NCBI GenBank assembly: GCA_007922225.1
Contig: ML679956.1
Location: forward strand, 71,726,111 to 71,790,110
Direction of reading: 5' to 3'
DNA from: Emydura subglobosa
Lineage: Eukaryota; Chordata; Testudines; Chelidae
Length of the DNA stretch: 64,000 nt
The notes under the pieces are model-generated. The model saw only the letters and a program-made list of their open reading frames with translations. It searched no databases and was not told the origin of the DNA. This document shows, in pieces, positions 24,569-37,800 of this stretch; the first letter of the stretch is position 1; every line of letters begins with the position of its first letter. Made by a program: the position numbers and the translations under genes.

Positions 24569-24655
24569 TGATTCTGATCTCATTTGTATTCATTTTACTC
24601 CTAATTTGCTGATCAGTTACTCCTGATTTACATCATTCTAAATGAGATCAGAATT
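24569..24655. repeat. Palindromic repeat (GATTCTGATCTCA family)
   Basis: The left arm TGATTCTGATCTCATTT and right arm AAATGAGATCAGAATTGG are inverted, and the inner ACTCCTAATT / ACTCCTGATTTACA parts are also related. Confidence 0.65.
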
Positions 24656-24714
24656 GGGCCCAGAGTTAGTAGTTTTACATTAATCGAACCAAATTCTGAT
24701 CTATCTAACAAAGG

Positions 24715-24935
24715 TACTTCAATGGCCCCCATTGCTCTAGTATCTGAGCACCTCACAGTCTTCAACCTATTTTATCCTTCCAGCATTCCTCTGAAGTAGG
24801 GGAGTGTTGTTATCCTTATAGATGAAGAGCCAAAGCACAGAGAGAGTAAGTGGTTTGCCCAAGATCCCACAGGGAATGGTGGAGCAGGGACTTGAACTAG
24901 GCTAACATCCTAACCACTGGATTAGCCTTTCTCTG
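24715..24935 (+). repeat. MIR-like SINE, 3' portion
   Basis: CACCTCACAGTCTTCAACCT, AAGTGGTTTGCCCAAGATCC and CATCCTAACCACTGGATTAG follow the usual order. Confidence 0.65.
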
Positions 24936-25506
24936 ACTGGTTTTATGCTGGTGTTATTTCACTGAACTTTATTGGAGATGTTCTGTGCTTACCCTGATGT
25001 AACTGAAAACAGAACGTAGCCTTTTGTGCATTAGCTCCAGGCTTACTGTGAGCTGGGAAACTGCAGTTGTGTTGTGGTGTGAGAAGGAAGAAAAGAATCA
25101 CTCTTTGCAGGAAAACAACCGCAAAATCACTCTTCAACCCCGGCTGGTTCCATTTGTGCACAGTTCCATGCAGAAAATGGACTGCCCAAGAAGTAAAGGT
25201 TTAGATATGTTGCTGCTGGGGTTATAGATAGAGAGATGGCTGCATGCAGGCACACACACAGTTTTTCTAAAGACTGGGTGCATTTTTGGTGGTGATTTTC
25301 AGACTTAATTGGTGTTAAATATCACCCAGATCAAGCCAAATGCTTAAATATGTGAGTAGTCCCATGGGGGGCAGATCCTCAGCTCCTGTACAATTATTGT
25401 AGTTCCACTGACTTCAATGGTAAACTTAAGCATGTGCTTAAGTGCATGACTGGATTGGCCCCCGAACGTTTAGAGTAGGCACTTCCTTCTTAGTGGAGCT
25501 ACACCA
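24936..25506. other. Non-coding, unassigned
   Basis: No exon is seen. TTCCACTGACTTCAATGG and GCATGTGCTTAAGTGCATGA near 25390-25450 belong to the same style of short palindromic repeats. Confidence 0.4.
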
Positions 25507-25577
25507 GCCTGATCCAAAACCAATTGAATTCAATGGGAGTCTTTCCTTTGACTTCACTTGGTTGTGGCTCAGACTCC
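25507..25577. repeat. Palindromic repeat (CCTGATCCAAA family)
   Basis: The left arm GCCTGATCCAAAACCAATTG pairs with a right arm ending GTGGCTCAGACTCC, around CAATGGGAGTC. Confidence 0.55.
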
Positions 25578-26184
25578 ATGAAGAAGTTCTCTAGTAAACC
25601 CCAGGGTCGTTGGCCTGCTCTTCATCAGCTCGCTGCACCACTTCCCTCTTCACCTCTGTTACAAGACGCACTCTAGCTTTAGTTCCAAAATCCACTTGTC
25701 CCTCACATGAGGAAGAGCAATAAGGAAATGGCTTGCATGTGATAGCAGCACAGTGTTGCTTTCTGACTCGATGGCTACTGCATGAGTCATTTCAGAACTG
25801 CTTTAATGTTCGACTGTTCCTGTTTGTTGCTGTGTTTTGCACTGTGCCAAGTTTCCCGAAAACAGCCTTGCCAATGCCCTTCAATCCTGACCTGCAGCAA
25901 CGTCTTCTGAGTCTCTTCAGCGCAGATGCTGTTGATAGTGCTGCTGATCTTGGATGGTTCTGTGATATGAACAAATGTCATTTGGAGGTTAGGAAGAGAC
26001 AGGTCTTCTTTTGGAACTGCAGATGCATTTACAGCGATATCTGCACTGATGGAAGGTTCGTGGTGCTTTCGGTGTTCTCCTAGACCTAGAGTAACCCACT
26101 GGTGAGGGTGTGTTACAGGATTAAACTCTGTGCCCCATCCATACCTTTCAGCTACCTTCCATACCTTTCAGCTAGTGGCTGAAG
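25578..26184. other. Non-coding, nothing recognised
   Basis: The overlapping open frames on both strands here show no known domain or splice framework. Confidence 0.45.
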
Positions 26185-26345
26185 TGGCTCTTAGTAGCTC
26201 TTTAGCTCATGCTTATAGATCTGGAGGTACCCTGGTTCAGTCCCTGATGTATTAGCCAAGAGGGCAACCACCATCACGCTAGCAGAAATTGGACTCCATC
26301 ATTCCACGTTTCAGCCGTTTCTCGGTGTCGTTGTTGTTGTTACGG
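26185..26345 (+). repeat. tRNA-derived SINE-like element
   Basis: TAGTAGCTCTTTAGCTCATG and CTGGTTCAGTCCCTGATG resemble A and B boxes. The same downstream text (GCCAAG, AACCACC) occurs near 18590. Confidence 0.5.
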
Positions 26346-26382
26346 CCCATGGTGCACATTAGCAGAATCGGCAGGTTCAGAG

Positions 26383-26845
26383 TAGAGCTGGTTGAAATAT
26401 GTTGAATGGAACCTTTTGTTCTCATTGAAAAAAGGCCCTTTTTAGAAATTTGGAGATTTTTGTGAAAAATACCTGGTATTTTTTTTCAAATTATTCTGTT
26501 TATTTTTTTACTTGAATCTGGAAGACAGGTAGTCCTCTTTTTTTGTTAAAAAGAAAGTGAAAAATTCAAAGTCTTTTTCATTCCAACAGTTTAGAAAAGA
26601 ACAATTTTTCAATTACTAAAAATTTTGTTTTGAAAAATTTCAGTTTTCACTCCCCCTTCCCTTTTAGTAATTTCTCTGACCACCTCACTTCACTTTTCCT
26701 GTGGCAACACAGAAAGAGGGCGTGTGAAGACTAAAAATAAGTAAACTTCTTAATATTAAATTCTGAATAAATAAAAAATGTTCTTTTCTAAACCTACAGA
26801 ATGAAAATCACTGAACCTTTCCTCTCCATTTTTTAACCAGCTCTG
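26383..26845. mobile_element. AT-rich MITE with AGAGCTGGTT termini
   Basis: The left end TAGAGCTGGTTGAAATA and the inverted right end CAGAGCTGGTTAAAAAA are terminal repeats. The 463-base interior is full of A and T runs and has no coding capacity. Similar elements lie at 43176, 49859 and perhaps 58091. I cannot assign a superfamily. Confidence 0.65.
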
Positions 26846-27017
26846 TTGAGGAGGCCTGACCTACGAAGCGGTTAGGATATACGACACATTTAGAGGAATC
26901 CCTTTCCCAAAATCATCCTGTTGCAGGATGGCTCATCATTGAATCCAACCCCGCACGGGCTTGGAAAGAGGAGCCAGTGCTATCTTTGAGTTTGAGATCG
27001 AAAGCTCCCTGGAATGG

Positions 27018-27640
27018 ATGAGTCAGCAGTGTGCCTTTATTGCCAAGACGGCTAATGGAATATTGGGCTGCATTAGTAGGAGCATTGCCAGCAGATCGAG
27101 GGAAATGATTATTTCCCTCTATTTGGCACTGGAGTGGTGAGGCTGCATTTGGAGTGTTGTGTCCAGTTTTGGACACCCCACTATGGGAAGGATGTGGACA
27201 AATTGGAGAGAGTCCACTGGAGGGCAACAAAAATTATTAGGAGGCTGGAGCACAAGACTGGAGGAGAAGCTGAGGGAACTAGGCTTGTTTAGTCTACAGA
27301 AGAGAAGAATGAGGGGGGATTTGATAGCAGCTTTTAACTACCTGAAAGGGGGTTCCAGGGAGGATGGAGTTAGGCTGTTCTCAATGGTAGTAGATGACAG
27401 AACAAGGAGCAATGATCTCAAGTTGCAGTGGGGGAGGTCTAGGTTGGATATTAGGAATGTGGTGAAGCACTGGAATGGGTTACCTAGGGAGGTGGTGGAA
27501 TCTCCATCTTTAGAGGTTTTTAACCTGCGGCTTGACAAAGCCCTGGCTGGGATGATTTAGTTGGGGTTAGTCCTGTTTTGAGCAGGGGGTTGGACTAGAT
27601 GACCTCCTGAGGTCCCCTCATGTGAAAAAATTCCCATGTT
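27018..27640 (+). repeat. CR1 LINE 3' fragment with ORF2 C-terminus
   Basis: It starts in the RT C-terminal region (ATGAGTCAGCAGTGTGCCTT) and carries [59 protein letters not shown] and LDKALAGMI. The 3' UTR ends near GACCTCCTGAGGTCCCC. A deletion has removed part of RLDIRKxFFTRR, giving [11 protein letters not shown]. Confidence 0.92.
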
Positions 27641-28246
27641 CTTAGCAGCATTTGGATCAGGCTGTATGTTGTTTCACACTGTTTTCTGTGTGTGCCCATT
27701 TATTGCCTCTTCTCAGCGGTGCAGATCGTGTCTTGGTATGTGTATTTTCTGACAGTGTTAGGGTTCTCCATGCTGGACATCATCACAGTTGGGTGGGTTT
27801 CATAGTGCAATTTCTTTCTTTAGTTGCAATGCTTAACTCTTGATGGGGGAGGCTGGATGTTTGTTAGAGACACTCACTTATTCTAAAGAGCATTCCAGGA
27901 AGTAACATTTGTTCAGTCTTTGGTTTTAATAGCTGGAATTTTGTCAGTGGAGGAACCTGCGGGTTGGATTCAGAGACTGATAAATAGGTATAGGCACCTA
28001 AAAAAAGTAGCAGGGTGGTTTTCAGACTAAATGGGGCCTCGATCCACCAACATACCCCACTTTCTCACCCCCAGAGAAGCAGTTTATTCATCCTGTGGAT
28101 CCTGTGGTCTTTCCCTTCCAGCCTCCCTGGATAGAGCTCTGGTTGCCCACTGACTGTAGCCACCAGTCATTGATTCTAAAGAATCTGCCTTAAACATCGC
28201 TGAAAAGAAATGAGAGGACACATGCGTGTGTATGATGGGGAATAAG
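27641..28246. other. Non-coding, nothing recognised
   Basis: No supported feature is seen before the palindromic repeat at 28247. Confidence 0.5.
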
Positions 28247-28317
28247 GGCCTGGTCCAAAACCCACTGATGCAAGCAGAAAGACTCCCACTGAACCCATTG
28301 AGCTTTGGATCAGGGTC
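28247..28317. repeat. Palindromic repeat (CCTGATCCAAA family), complete
   Basis: The left arm GGCCTGGTCCAAAACCCACT and right arm CATTGAGCTTTGGATCAGGG are inverted copies around AAAGACTCCCA. Confidence 0.7.
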
Positions 28318-28704
28318 TAAATGCTAATATTTTGAGGCAGTTTGACCCTTGCACAGAGTTAAGTGGAAACACCCTATGAAAAGTGGGGGAAAGGCTAATC
28401 CTGCTCCGCACTGGTGCTGGAACGATTTTTATTGTGGGGGTGCTGAGAACCGTTGAACCAAACTGTAAACCCTGTATATGATGGAAACCACTTTGTTCCA
28501 GGGGGGTGCAGCAGCACCGCTGTGCTGCTCCATGCTGGGAAACTAAGGGGAGAAGCCTGTGCTGTGTAATACTTGGCTTAAAAAAGAGCATCTGTGCTGT
28601 GCATTCCTTTGCATTTCTTTCCTTAAGCCAGCACACTGTACAGGATGGTGCATCAGGGTAGAAGCTACTCGGCATGCTACACTCATCCTCTCCTCCTTTT
28701 GCAG

Positions 28705-28814
28705 ATGAAGAGGAAGCGCTTAACTCTATTATGAAGGATCTGGCAGCACTGGGCAAATGTGGGGGACTGCTGGACAGCAACAGGAACAAAAACAGCATTC
28801 ACTCCAGCAAACAG
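28705..28814 (+). CDS. MAP3K3-like: MAP3K-like exon: N-terminal leader
   Basis: The exon follows the acceptor CTCCTCCTTTTGCAG and ends AGCAAACAG before GTGAGC. It starts in phase 1 (completing an Asp codon) and encodes residues 2-38 if the initiator Met is residue 1. [15 protein letters not shown] matches the leader shared by MEKK2 and MEKK3 (EALNSIM-DL-AL). The rest, rich in Asn, Ser, Lys and Gly, has no close match to either and is the most diverged part. The exon ends in SSKQ, where MEKK2 has KKQ and MEKK3 has NRQ, so the intron position agrees with the family. Confidence 0.9.
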
Positions 28815-31800
28815 GTGAGCTACCTCCAGAATCCCATCTGCATGGCTGGCTCAGTCAGCGGAACTCCAGAACTCTTGGACATGGCTTCCGTCACTGTGTT
28901 GAGAAATGTGATTTCATTTAGGTGCCATAGGAGGGCATGTCTTTCTGTGGACAGTCAAAGAGATAACAGGCTCGCTCTGTGCTTCAGAATTTGTACAGTC
29001 TGCGGCCTGTTATTGCACTGTGTTGCATTTGGACTGGTAGCATCTACAAGAATAGGAATTTAACAGTTGTGGGCCTGATTCTCAGAGGTGTTGAGTACCT
29101 GCAACTGTATATACAGTTAATGGGAGCTGCAATGCTTAGCACTTCTGAAATTCAAAACACCTTACCTAAGTGCCAACAATCAACCGATGCATTAGATATA
29201 AAAACTGTGATCTAGGTGCCCGGTGCATCATAAAATTTTGGCCACGTTATACAGAGTGAATTTTGTAGCCAAGAAGAAAAACCCTTTCCCCTTGGACTGA
29301 AAGAACTTCCACTGACATCAATGTGATATCTAAGGTAGATCTAATATGCTATTTGTTCTGTATGCAGAGTGTACAGTAGAGGTTTCTTAACCTGCAGTAT
29401 AGATAAGAGGAAAATTTTTGTGTTCAGTGTATGTAATTGTCTGAATAACTAGAAACCATAAGAAATGGAATGCCATGGAAGAAATTCGCAAATCCACATG
29501 GAAATCCATTTCTTCTAGTGCTATGGCCAAGCATTAGGTTGTAATTAATTTCACATTGGTTTAGTGCCTATCAAGGAAGACTTTTTTTTTTTTTTTTTTT
29601 TACAGTTTTCATGCATGTTTTCATGATGCAAGTACCTATACAAACATTTGGGAATGCTTTAGAGAAAAATCCTTTCCATTAATCCCTCTAGAGTTTGAAA
29701 CAGACGTATGTATGTGTTTGTCTTCGTCCCTGTGTGTCTGTGAAGTGCAGCCTGGGTGTAACAGCTGTCCAAGTGAATCACTGCAGTTGTTCATCTTGTA
29801 TTGAAGAGAGTCCAAGATGTTTACAAAAGTGACCAGGGAAACTCAAAGTTGGCTCTTACAGCTGCAATAGAAACAGATGATCCATCACAGCTTTGGATGA
29901 TGGAGTTTATCATTTTACACAAGATGATGGGTGGAGACCATAGCAAACATTGTGAGGATAGCTTATATTTAGAGGATTTTTCTTCAGTAACATATTTCTT
30001 CTGCAAAGGCAGAAAATTCTTAGCTCGTTTTGGAGGCTGTGGACATACAATGTATCTACAGTTGTATAAGTAGTATTCACTTAGCTGAAAGCAGGGAGAA
30101 TACCAGTATTCGGTGAGTGAACATGGAAAAATAGAAGTTATAGAAACAGAGCAAGAGTCTTGCAAGTGTGCTTGTCTCTATGTGCGCACACACACCCCAC
30201 CTTAATTTATAAGCAGTCTGTTTATACTGCGTCATTCTCTGTCTGCTTAAAATATTGGCTGTCCTCTTTCATTAAACCTTATTATGGCAGGGATCAGTGT
30301 TTTCACTCTCTGATTATGGTACTAGTTCTTGGAAAAGCTTCCTGGAAGCATTTGGACCAGCCCACCAATTGTGTCCCATGTGATTTATTTATTTATTTAT
30401 TATTTAAATAGCTGTAACAAGGACAGGCCATAGACATGTACTAAGTGGTGTGGCCACTTGGAACCTTGTGCTTTTGGGTGCTCAGACGGGCTGCACTCTC
30501 TTTTCTTCATGCACGTGTGACTGAGAATTTCACACCAACTGGCCTTGGTCCCACAAGATGAAGGGCATTGGACTGCACTGAATTATTGCTTCAGGTAGTG
30601 GACTAGCTGGAACAAGTCAGGTTTCTGTAATTGGTCTGGGAGGCAGGGAGTGGCAAGCCCTGTTGATAAGCTCTGGGGGTTGGGTGGGGACAATAATTTG
30701 AAAATGGAAACATTTTGGCTGAAAACCAAAACGTTTCTATTGGATGTGCTGCTGCAGAGCCTTAAGGGCATTGTATTTCTGGTACCTCATGTGCCCCTTC
30801 TCCTCTATGGGCTTGACTTACTGGCCAGACTACATCTCCCATAATACAGTGCCTCCTCTTGCCTCAAGGGACGTTATGGTGCATCATGGGAAATGTAGTC
30901 CAGCGTGGAAGCCTGGCCCATAGAGGAGAATGGGGACAGGAGGCAACTGAACTACACCATCTAGGAGGCACTGTAGCAGCATATCTCAATAGAAATCCAT
31001 GTTTTGAGTGTTCATTTTTTATTTAAAAATCAAATTTTCTATGGAACGTAAATACTTTTTTGCAAAAAGTTTTGTTTAATGGGCAACACAATTTTCCATC
31101 AAAAACAGTTTGTATGAAAAATTTTCACCTTTCTCACAAGGCAGGAGTGTTTTGTTTGTGGAACAAACATTACAGGAAAGGATGCTATAGCATTTGTACA
31201 CCTTTTACACCCCTTCTACAGGGCTCTCTTAACACCTATCAGCGAATTTTCCCTGACATTAGCTAAACTAATTATCTACATTATCTACATTTACATTTGC
31301 TTAATTCCAGAACCTGCCTGATATGATGACTATTAGGATTGTGCAGAAATAGGAAGTAGTGTGTGCATATGCATTTGTGCAACACAAAATTTCATCTTTA
31401 AAATATTCACATTTTTTTGTTCCAGGGCCTTTCACAGGGAGACATTTTCTGGAGACAAAATGTTCACAGATTTCTGGGTTTCCCATCAAACCATGTGAAA
31501 CTGTACAGTTTTTTACATGTTTCTCTGCAAAAATGTGTCTTGGTGCAGCACTAAATTTTGACTTTCAAATGCTGTGTTGATGGGATAAGCTATAAAAGGG
31601 AATAATAATACAGCTCATTATCCCCATTTTTTCAGGCACAGGAGAGGAAAGTGACTTGCCCAAGGTCATCCACCAAACTAGTAGCAGAGCTGGGAATTGA
31701 ATCCAGGTCTCTTGAGTCCTAATTCAGTTGCACTACCTCCTTGGTTTGTAGGAGAAGTAAGGTGAAGACCTTTTGAGAGAAGAGGAGACATAAGGGGGCA

Positions 31801-34800
31801 AGAGATAGGGAACATAATATTAAAAATAATAATAAACAAGGTCTTTGGAAAGGATATAGACCTTGCTTCTTCTAGGTATAACCCCCAATCTCTAACAAAT
31901 TGGAAATTTAGAAGAAACTTTCCCTGAGGACAGGTTTCCCTTCAACAGCAGTTTTGTCCTCTGAAACAGCTGATACTGCTCGTTGCCAGGCGTGATACTG
32001 GACTGGCTGGACCACTGGTCTGATTCAGTCTGGTGACTCCTGTGTTTGTATGACACAGGGAAAGAGAATGAGAGAAGGAAAAGAGGGAACAGTCACTGGA
32101 AATAATGTAGAGAAAGATGCATTGTGATCTGTTGCAGGAAAGAGCAGAGAGAGAAAAATGGAGTGAAGCTGGGAGGTGAAAGAAAGTTAAAACAAAGGCC
32201 AGGAGAGAATAAGTTATATTTATTTTTAAAAAATGATTAGCTGTAGATTGCCATTGTTACAATTCTATACAATAGATGGTACATATAATAGTGCTTTTCA
32301 ACAGTAGATCTCAAAGCATTTTACAGAGGAAGTTGGTCTAGTATCCCCATTTTACAGATGGGGAAACTGAGGCAAATGGAAATGAAGTGATTTGCCCAAA
32401 TTCATTTTGCAACCTAGTGGCAGTGGTGGGAATAAAATCCAGGCCTCCTGGGTCCCGCTGTAGTGCTCTAGCCTTTGGCTGTCACTGGCCTGTACACTGC
32501 ACAATGGGTCTTCCTTTAAACTGCAGAGCTTTGGGAGAGCTGTGGATGCATGAGAATCTTGCACCCTGAGCTAGAGGGTGCGGTCCATGGGTTAGAAAGT
32601 GTTGGGTAAAATTTTCCAAGCCCTGATCTTCATGCTCGGTGCTGTATAAATCTAAAACACCAGGCTAGTACAGAAAAGCTAACCCATCGTCTGCCTTTCT
32701 CCAAGCAGGCCACTTCCAAAAGACATTATCTTACCATGGGTCTCTGAGCTAATCATGTGGACAGAAAGGGCTGAGGTGAACAGGGAGAGACAAAAAGCTT
32801 TCTCTTAAATTGCTGAACAACCTGGCAACTAGAAGTGCGGAGGATCTGTGCAGATAATTCCTAATGCCAAGGATTAGTCACGTCCTCTTGTGGTTTAGGG
32901 ACGTGTTCCAAATGTCTGGATTGTAATTAACGTTTTGTTGCTAAAAAACAAAGGTAAATGTAGAACAAATCCAAGCAAAGTGTAAGTGAATGAGTTAGTT
33001 GGGGAGTCCCCTTGTCTGGGTTGGAAAACCAAGTGCAGTTTGTTTTGGGGATAGAGGTTTAGAAGTGAACCCATCACATCTCAGACTTACAAAGCGTAAC
33101 TAGGACTGTATCGATTGAATGCAGCAGTGCCTAGTGAATTCCTGAACTGGTGAATGGAAAGAGAGGAAGACAATGTACGCTGCTTCCTGCCATTCAGCAC
33201 GTGAAGGAGCCACCCATCCAGGGAAAAGGGTTGGAAATCAGACCGGAACGTTGGGCAGAGCAACAACAGAGCTTTTATACAGGGTTTTCCCATCAAGAGA
33301 TTTCAAGTGCTTTGCAAACATGAATCGGTGTCATTACCACTATTTTACAGAAGGGGAAACTGAGGCAGAGTGACCTGTCTTGGTCAAGCAGCAGGACAAT
33401 GGCAGAGCTGAGACTCAAATGCTGGTCTCCTAAGCCAGCATGACTGTGTAGTCAGGGGAAGAGAATTCCAGAGTCCTGAGGCTTTAACAGTGATGCTCCT
33501 GACTCTTGTTGGTCTGAAATGTTAACACCAGACAGTCAGCAGCTCCCTATCCATCAGTCGTGTTTGCCATTGAAGGCTTTAGGCCAAGATTATCAAGTGA
33601 CTCATGATTTTGGGTGCCCAACTGGTGGTGTCTTTAAAGGGTCCTGGCGTTCAGAGGCTGGGACTCCCTCTAAGGTGCCCTCCAGATCAGTGGTCACTTT
33701 TATGGATAGTGGCTTTAAAAAATAACAGTACAGAGAGAACCAGACAAAACATCCTATTTCCAAATGGTGCCAAACTTTGTGGAAGTGGTGCCGGGCTTGA
33801 AATCTGACCCCAAGTGTGGTTCAGAATTTGCAAATGGCATTGTTAGAATGGATTGGTCCAACACCTTTAAACATGCCCAGATTTGGTTGTGTGTGCGCAT
33901 CACTGGAAAATAGAGCCCCCATTAGCTGAACCAGACCTCCCGGTCTGAACGTTCTTGAACTTCAGGGTGTTTGAAACTCAACTCAGTTCTACCTTCGGTC
34001 CTTTTAAGGCTTCCATTACTGTAGTCTCTGAGCACCTCACAATCTTCAATGTGTTTATCCTCACAACACCCTGTGAGCCAGGGAATCGCTATTATCCCTA
34101 CTTTACAGGTGGAGAATTGAGTCACAGATAGGCTACGGATGTGATTCACTTAGGCACCTTACCCCAATTGAAACCAAGGGGAGTTAGGCACCTTTGTCAA
34201 TCCCACCCGAAGTGATTTGCCCAAGGTCACATGGAAGTCACTAGAGCAAGGAATTGAATCTGTCTCCTGACTCCTAGCCAGTGACCTAACCACTGGACCA
34301 GTCTTTCTCTGAGTATTGTGTCTTGGACCCATCTCCGACTAAGAGTAAGACTTTGAATCACACTCACTGCGCTGTTCGCTTAACTCTTCTCAGTACACTT
34401 ATCTGAGTTTCTATACCTGTTCACAGTAAACTGCACTGAGCAGCTGCAGAGGAATGCATTAGTCTGCAGTCTTACGCAGCCACCAGACTTTTCCACTCTT
34501 CGTTAGACATTGCACCTCCCAGCTTCTGCTCCACTTTGGACATGCGCCCCAACCCAGTTTGCCTCCCAGCTCTGAGCGAGATCTCTTTAGATGGGAGCGG
34601 AGTGCTCAGCATATCACAGCAGGATCTGCATGGTCTATTCTTTCTAAGCCATTTCCATTTCAGGCTTCAACTGTGTGGTGTGGTGTGTGTTTGTGTTTTT
34701 ATTACAAAAGCAGTCTTCTCTTTGGGGAACTCTGCATAAGATTATGATTCATCTCTCCTCTGGAAGCACTTTTTCCGTTTTCCAACATTTCTCCTAATCT

Positions 34801-37800
34801 AAACCAGTGAGCATGGCTGCTTTTCCCATTTTCACAGTGAAAGGAAGGGGGGAGGGAGGCAAAGCAGAGTTTGGCTAACTTCACCAGGGTGTGTGTTCTT
34901 TAGCTGGACAAGTTCTAGTTAGAAGCAGTTGATCCATTTATCCCTCACTGGCCTGCAGGAGCTGGAGTGGAGACTTCACAGTCCTTGCTGATCCTTCCCT
35001 TTTGTTTCTGATCTGCATTACAGCTCGATTCACTTCAACACTTTTTCTCAGAAACCGTGAGGTTCCACCCCTCTCTTTAATTAGCATTTTTAAGGAAGAG
35101 GTCAGCAAAAAAAAACCACCTGGAAAGTTTGTGACACGCATGTGGTTACCACAGTGGCTTCATTTTATTTTTCCTTTTGCGTCATTTGGAAGGTAGCAGT
35201 TGAAGTATCAGAAGGCATTTGTTATCTAAGCTCTGGGGAAATACTGATAGCAATATCTCAGGAGAGTAGTCTGAAATCAAGAGAACTTTGTGGTATTTCC
35301 TGTCATTTTTAGTGACACATTGGTTATTATTATTTATTAATAATTTTATATTAAAATAGTGCCTAGAGGCTCCACCCAAGGTCAGGGCTCCATTCTGCTA
35401 GGTGCTGTACAAATAGTTAGGCTATGTCTACACTGCCGTGGGAAGTCGACTTTCTTTAATTCGACTTTCAGCAGCCGATTTTTAGAAAACGCAGCAGCGT
35501 GTACACACTATGCTGTTTGCGCTGGTCTCTTGCATTTACACTGACCAGCCTTAATTCGAATTGCAAAGCAGTGCAATGTGGGTTGCTATCCCACAGTGCA
35601 ACTAGCCATGGTGGCTGTTGGGATGAGTGTCATCGTCCCAGGATGCAGCACTCCTTCCCCCACCCTTCTCCCCCCTCCAAACAAACAAGAAAAGTATTTT
35701 TGCACCGTTTTTTTATTCCCTGCGATCGCCATTGCTGCAGAGACATGGAGCCAGCTCAACTCCGCACTATAATTGTGAGCGTGACAAATACATCGCGGCT
35801 TATCGATTATTTTAGAAATAGAGCAAGAAGCTGAAGCACAGACAACACCGATGCAACTGAGGCTGCCCTACTACAAGACATCAAGCAGAACAATTCCCGA
35901 TTGCTGCAGGCTGTAATGAGTCATCCACAGTTCGTGGAGCGCCAGTTCTGGTGCAGGAAAACAAGCACAGACTGGTGGGACTGCATCGTTATGCAGCTGT
36001 GGGATGATGACCAGTGGCTGCAAAACTTTCGTATGTGAAAGGCCACTTTCCTCGAACTGTGCTCGGAGCTGGCCCCGTCCCTGAAGCATGTGTATACGCG
36101 CTTGAGACAAGCTATGATGGTGGAGAAGAGAGTCACCATCGCTCTTTGGAAGGTGGCAACCCCTGACTGTTATCGCTCGGTTGGGAATCAGTTTGGAGTC
36201 GGTAAATCTACAGTGGGCACTGCCGTGAATCAAGTGTGCAGTGTCATCAATAGACTTCTGCTATGAAGGCTAGTGACTTTGGGAAATGTGCAGGACATAG
36301 TGCACGGGTTTGCCACGATGGGGTTCCCAAACTGTGGGGGGGACATTGATGGGATGCACATCCCTATCTTAGCGCCTTCCCACCTAGCAACCGAGTACAT
36401 TAACCGCAAGGGGTACTTCTCCATGGCCCTGCAGGAGCTTGTGGATCACAGGGGTCATTTCACAGACATCTGTGTGGGGTGGTCTGGGAAGGTGCATGAC
36501 GCTCGTGTATTTCAGAATTCGGGGCTGTTCTCTAACATGCAGGCCAGCACTTTCTTCCCTGACCAAAAAATTCACATGGGGGTGTGGAAATGCCAATAGT
36601 GATCCTGTGGGATCCTGCTTACCCCTTGCTCCCTTTGCTAATGAAGCCATACACCGGTCACCTTGACAGTGACAAGGATGCTTTAATAAGAGGTTAAGCA
36701 GTTGCAGAATGGTTGTAGAATGTGCCTTTGGGTGTTAAAAGGGTAGATGGAGGAGTCTCCTCACTAGGCTGGACATGAGTGAGAAGAACCTCCCTTCTGT
36801 GATATCTGCTTGCTGTGGTCTTCATAATGTGTGTGAAGCGAAGGGGGAGAGGTTCCCCCAGAAATACTGGCCACCAATTATGAGCAGCCAGATGCCAGCA
36901 GTATGCTGAGAGCTAACCGCGTAGAAGCTTTGAAAGGGAAGCTTAGGGAAGCTTTGAAAACCAGGTTCTGCAATGAGATGCAGGACTGATTTCTGTTCCT
37001 GTCTGTTGTTTGCCTTTGCTGAACCCCTCCCCCAATCGATATCTGTGCCCTCCAAATCTCTCCTGAACAAGATTCGATTTAATAAAGAAACGTGTTGAAA
37101 TGATGCAAAACTTTATTTCTTAACATTCAAGTAATGGAGGAATGGGGGGGGGGAGGGTTCATTCAGTCTCAAGGGGTAGGTTGGTAGCTTGCTGGCCAGC
37201 AGTCAGCATGTCCACCGCTGCTTTCTGCTCGCCTCCACGAGCACATACTGCAGCCTGGCCATTCTGCTCCGAGACCTCTTTGCGGCAGGAGAGGGGGAGG
37301 GCGGCAAAGCCCTCGGTTGAGGAGCATTATGGAGGGGCTGCAGCGGGACTCTGTCCCGCCTCCGCTCCTCCTGAAGCTCCACAAGCCGCCGGAGCATGTC
37401 TGCCTGGTCCCGCATGAGTCGCAGCATTTCCTGCATGGTACTGCGATCATGCTCCATCATTTCTAGGTGAGTCTCCCTGTCCATGTCCGTATTCTGGGAC
37501 AAGGTCAGTCTCCACGCTCTTTGCTGTGTCTCTGCGGCAGCTGAGGCGTTTATGAGCTCGCCAAGCGTCGTCTCTGCTTTTTTCCCCCCCTCTTTCTAAT
37601 CTGAGACAGTCTTTCCGCAGCATTTCTTAAGGGTGGGTGCAGTGCTGAGGTGTCTACAGGATGAAAGAAAAATAACAAGGTAGCCACAGTTAGCAGAGTG
37701 AAGAAAACGATACAAATGTAACAATTTAGATAATGATCTCATGATACAGTAGACACTGATCCCTTGCTACAGTAGAGACAATACTCCCCATGCAGTGCAC

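Noticed and set aside
28310..28798. 162-codon open frame on minus opposite the first MAP3K-like exon
   Set aside because: It is the shadow of the conserved plus-strand exon and its flanks; no similarity of its own is seen.
28674..29063. Reading the first MAP3K-like exon as a single 129-codon gene
   Set aside because: The frame runs through both splice sites. Family similarity is confined to 28705-28814.
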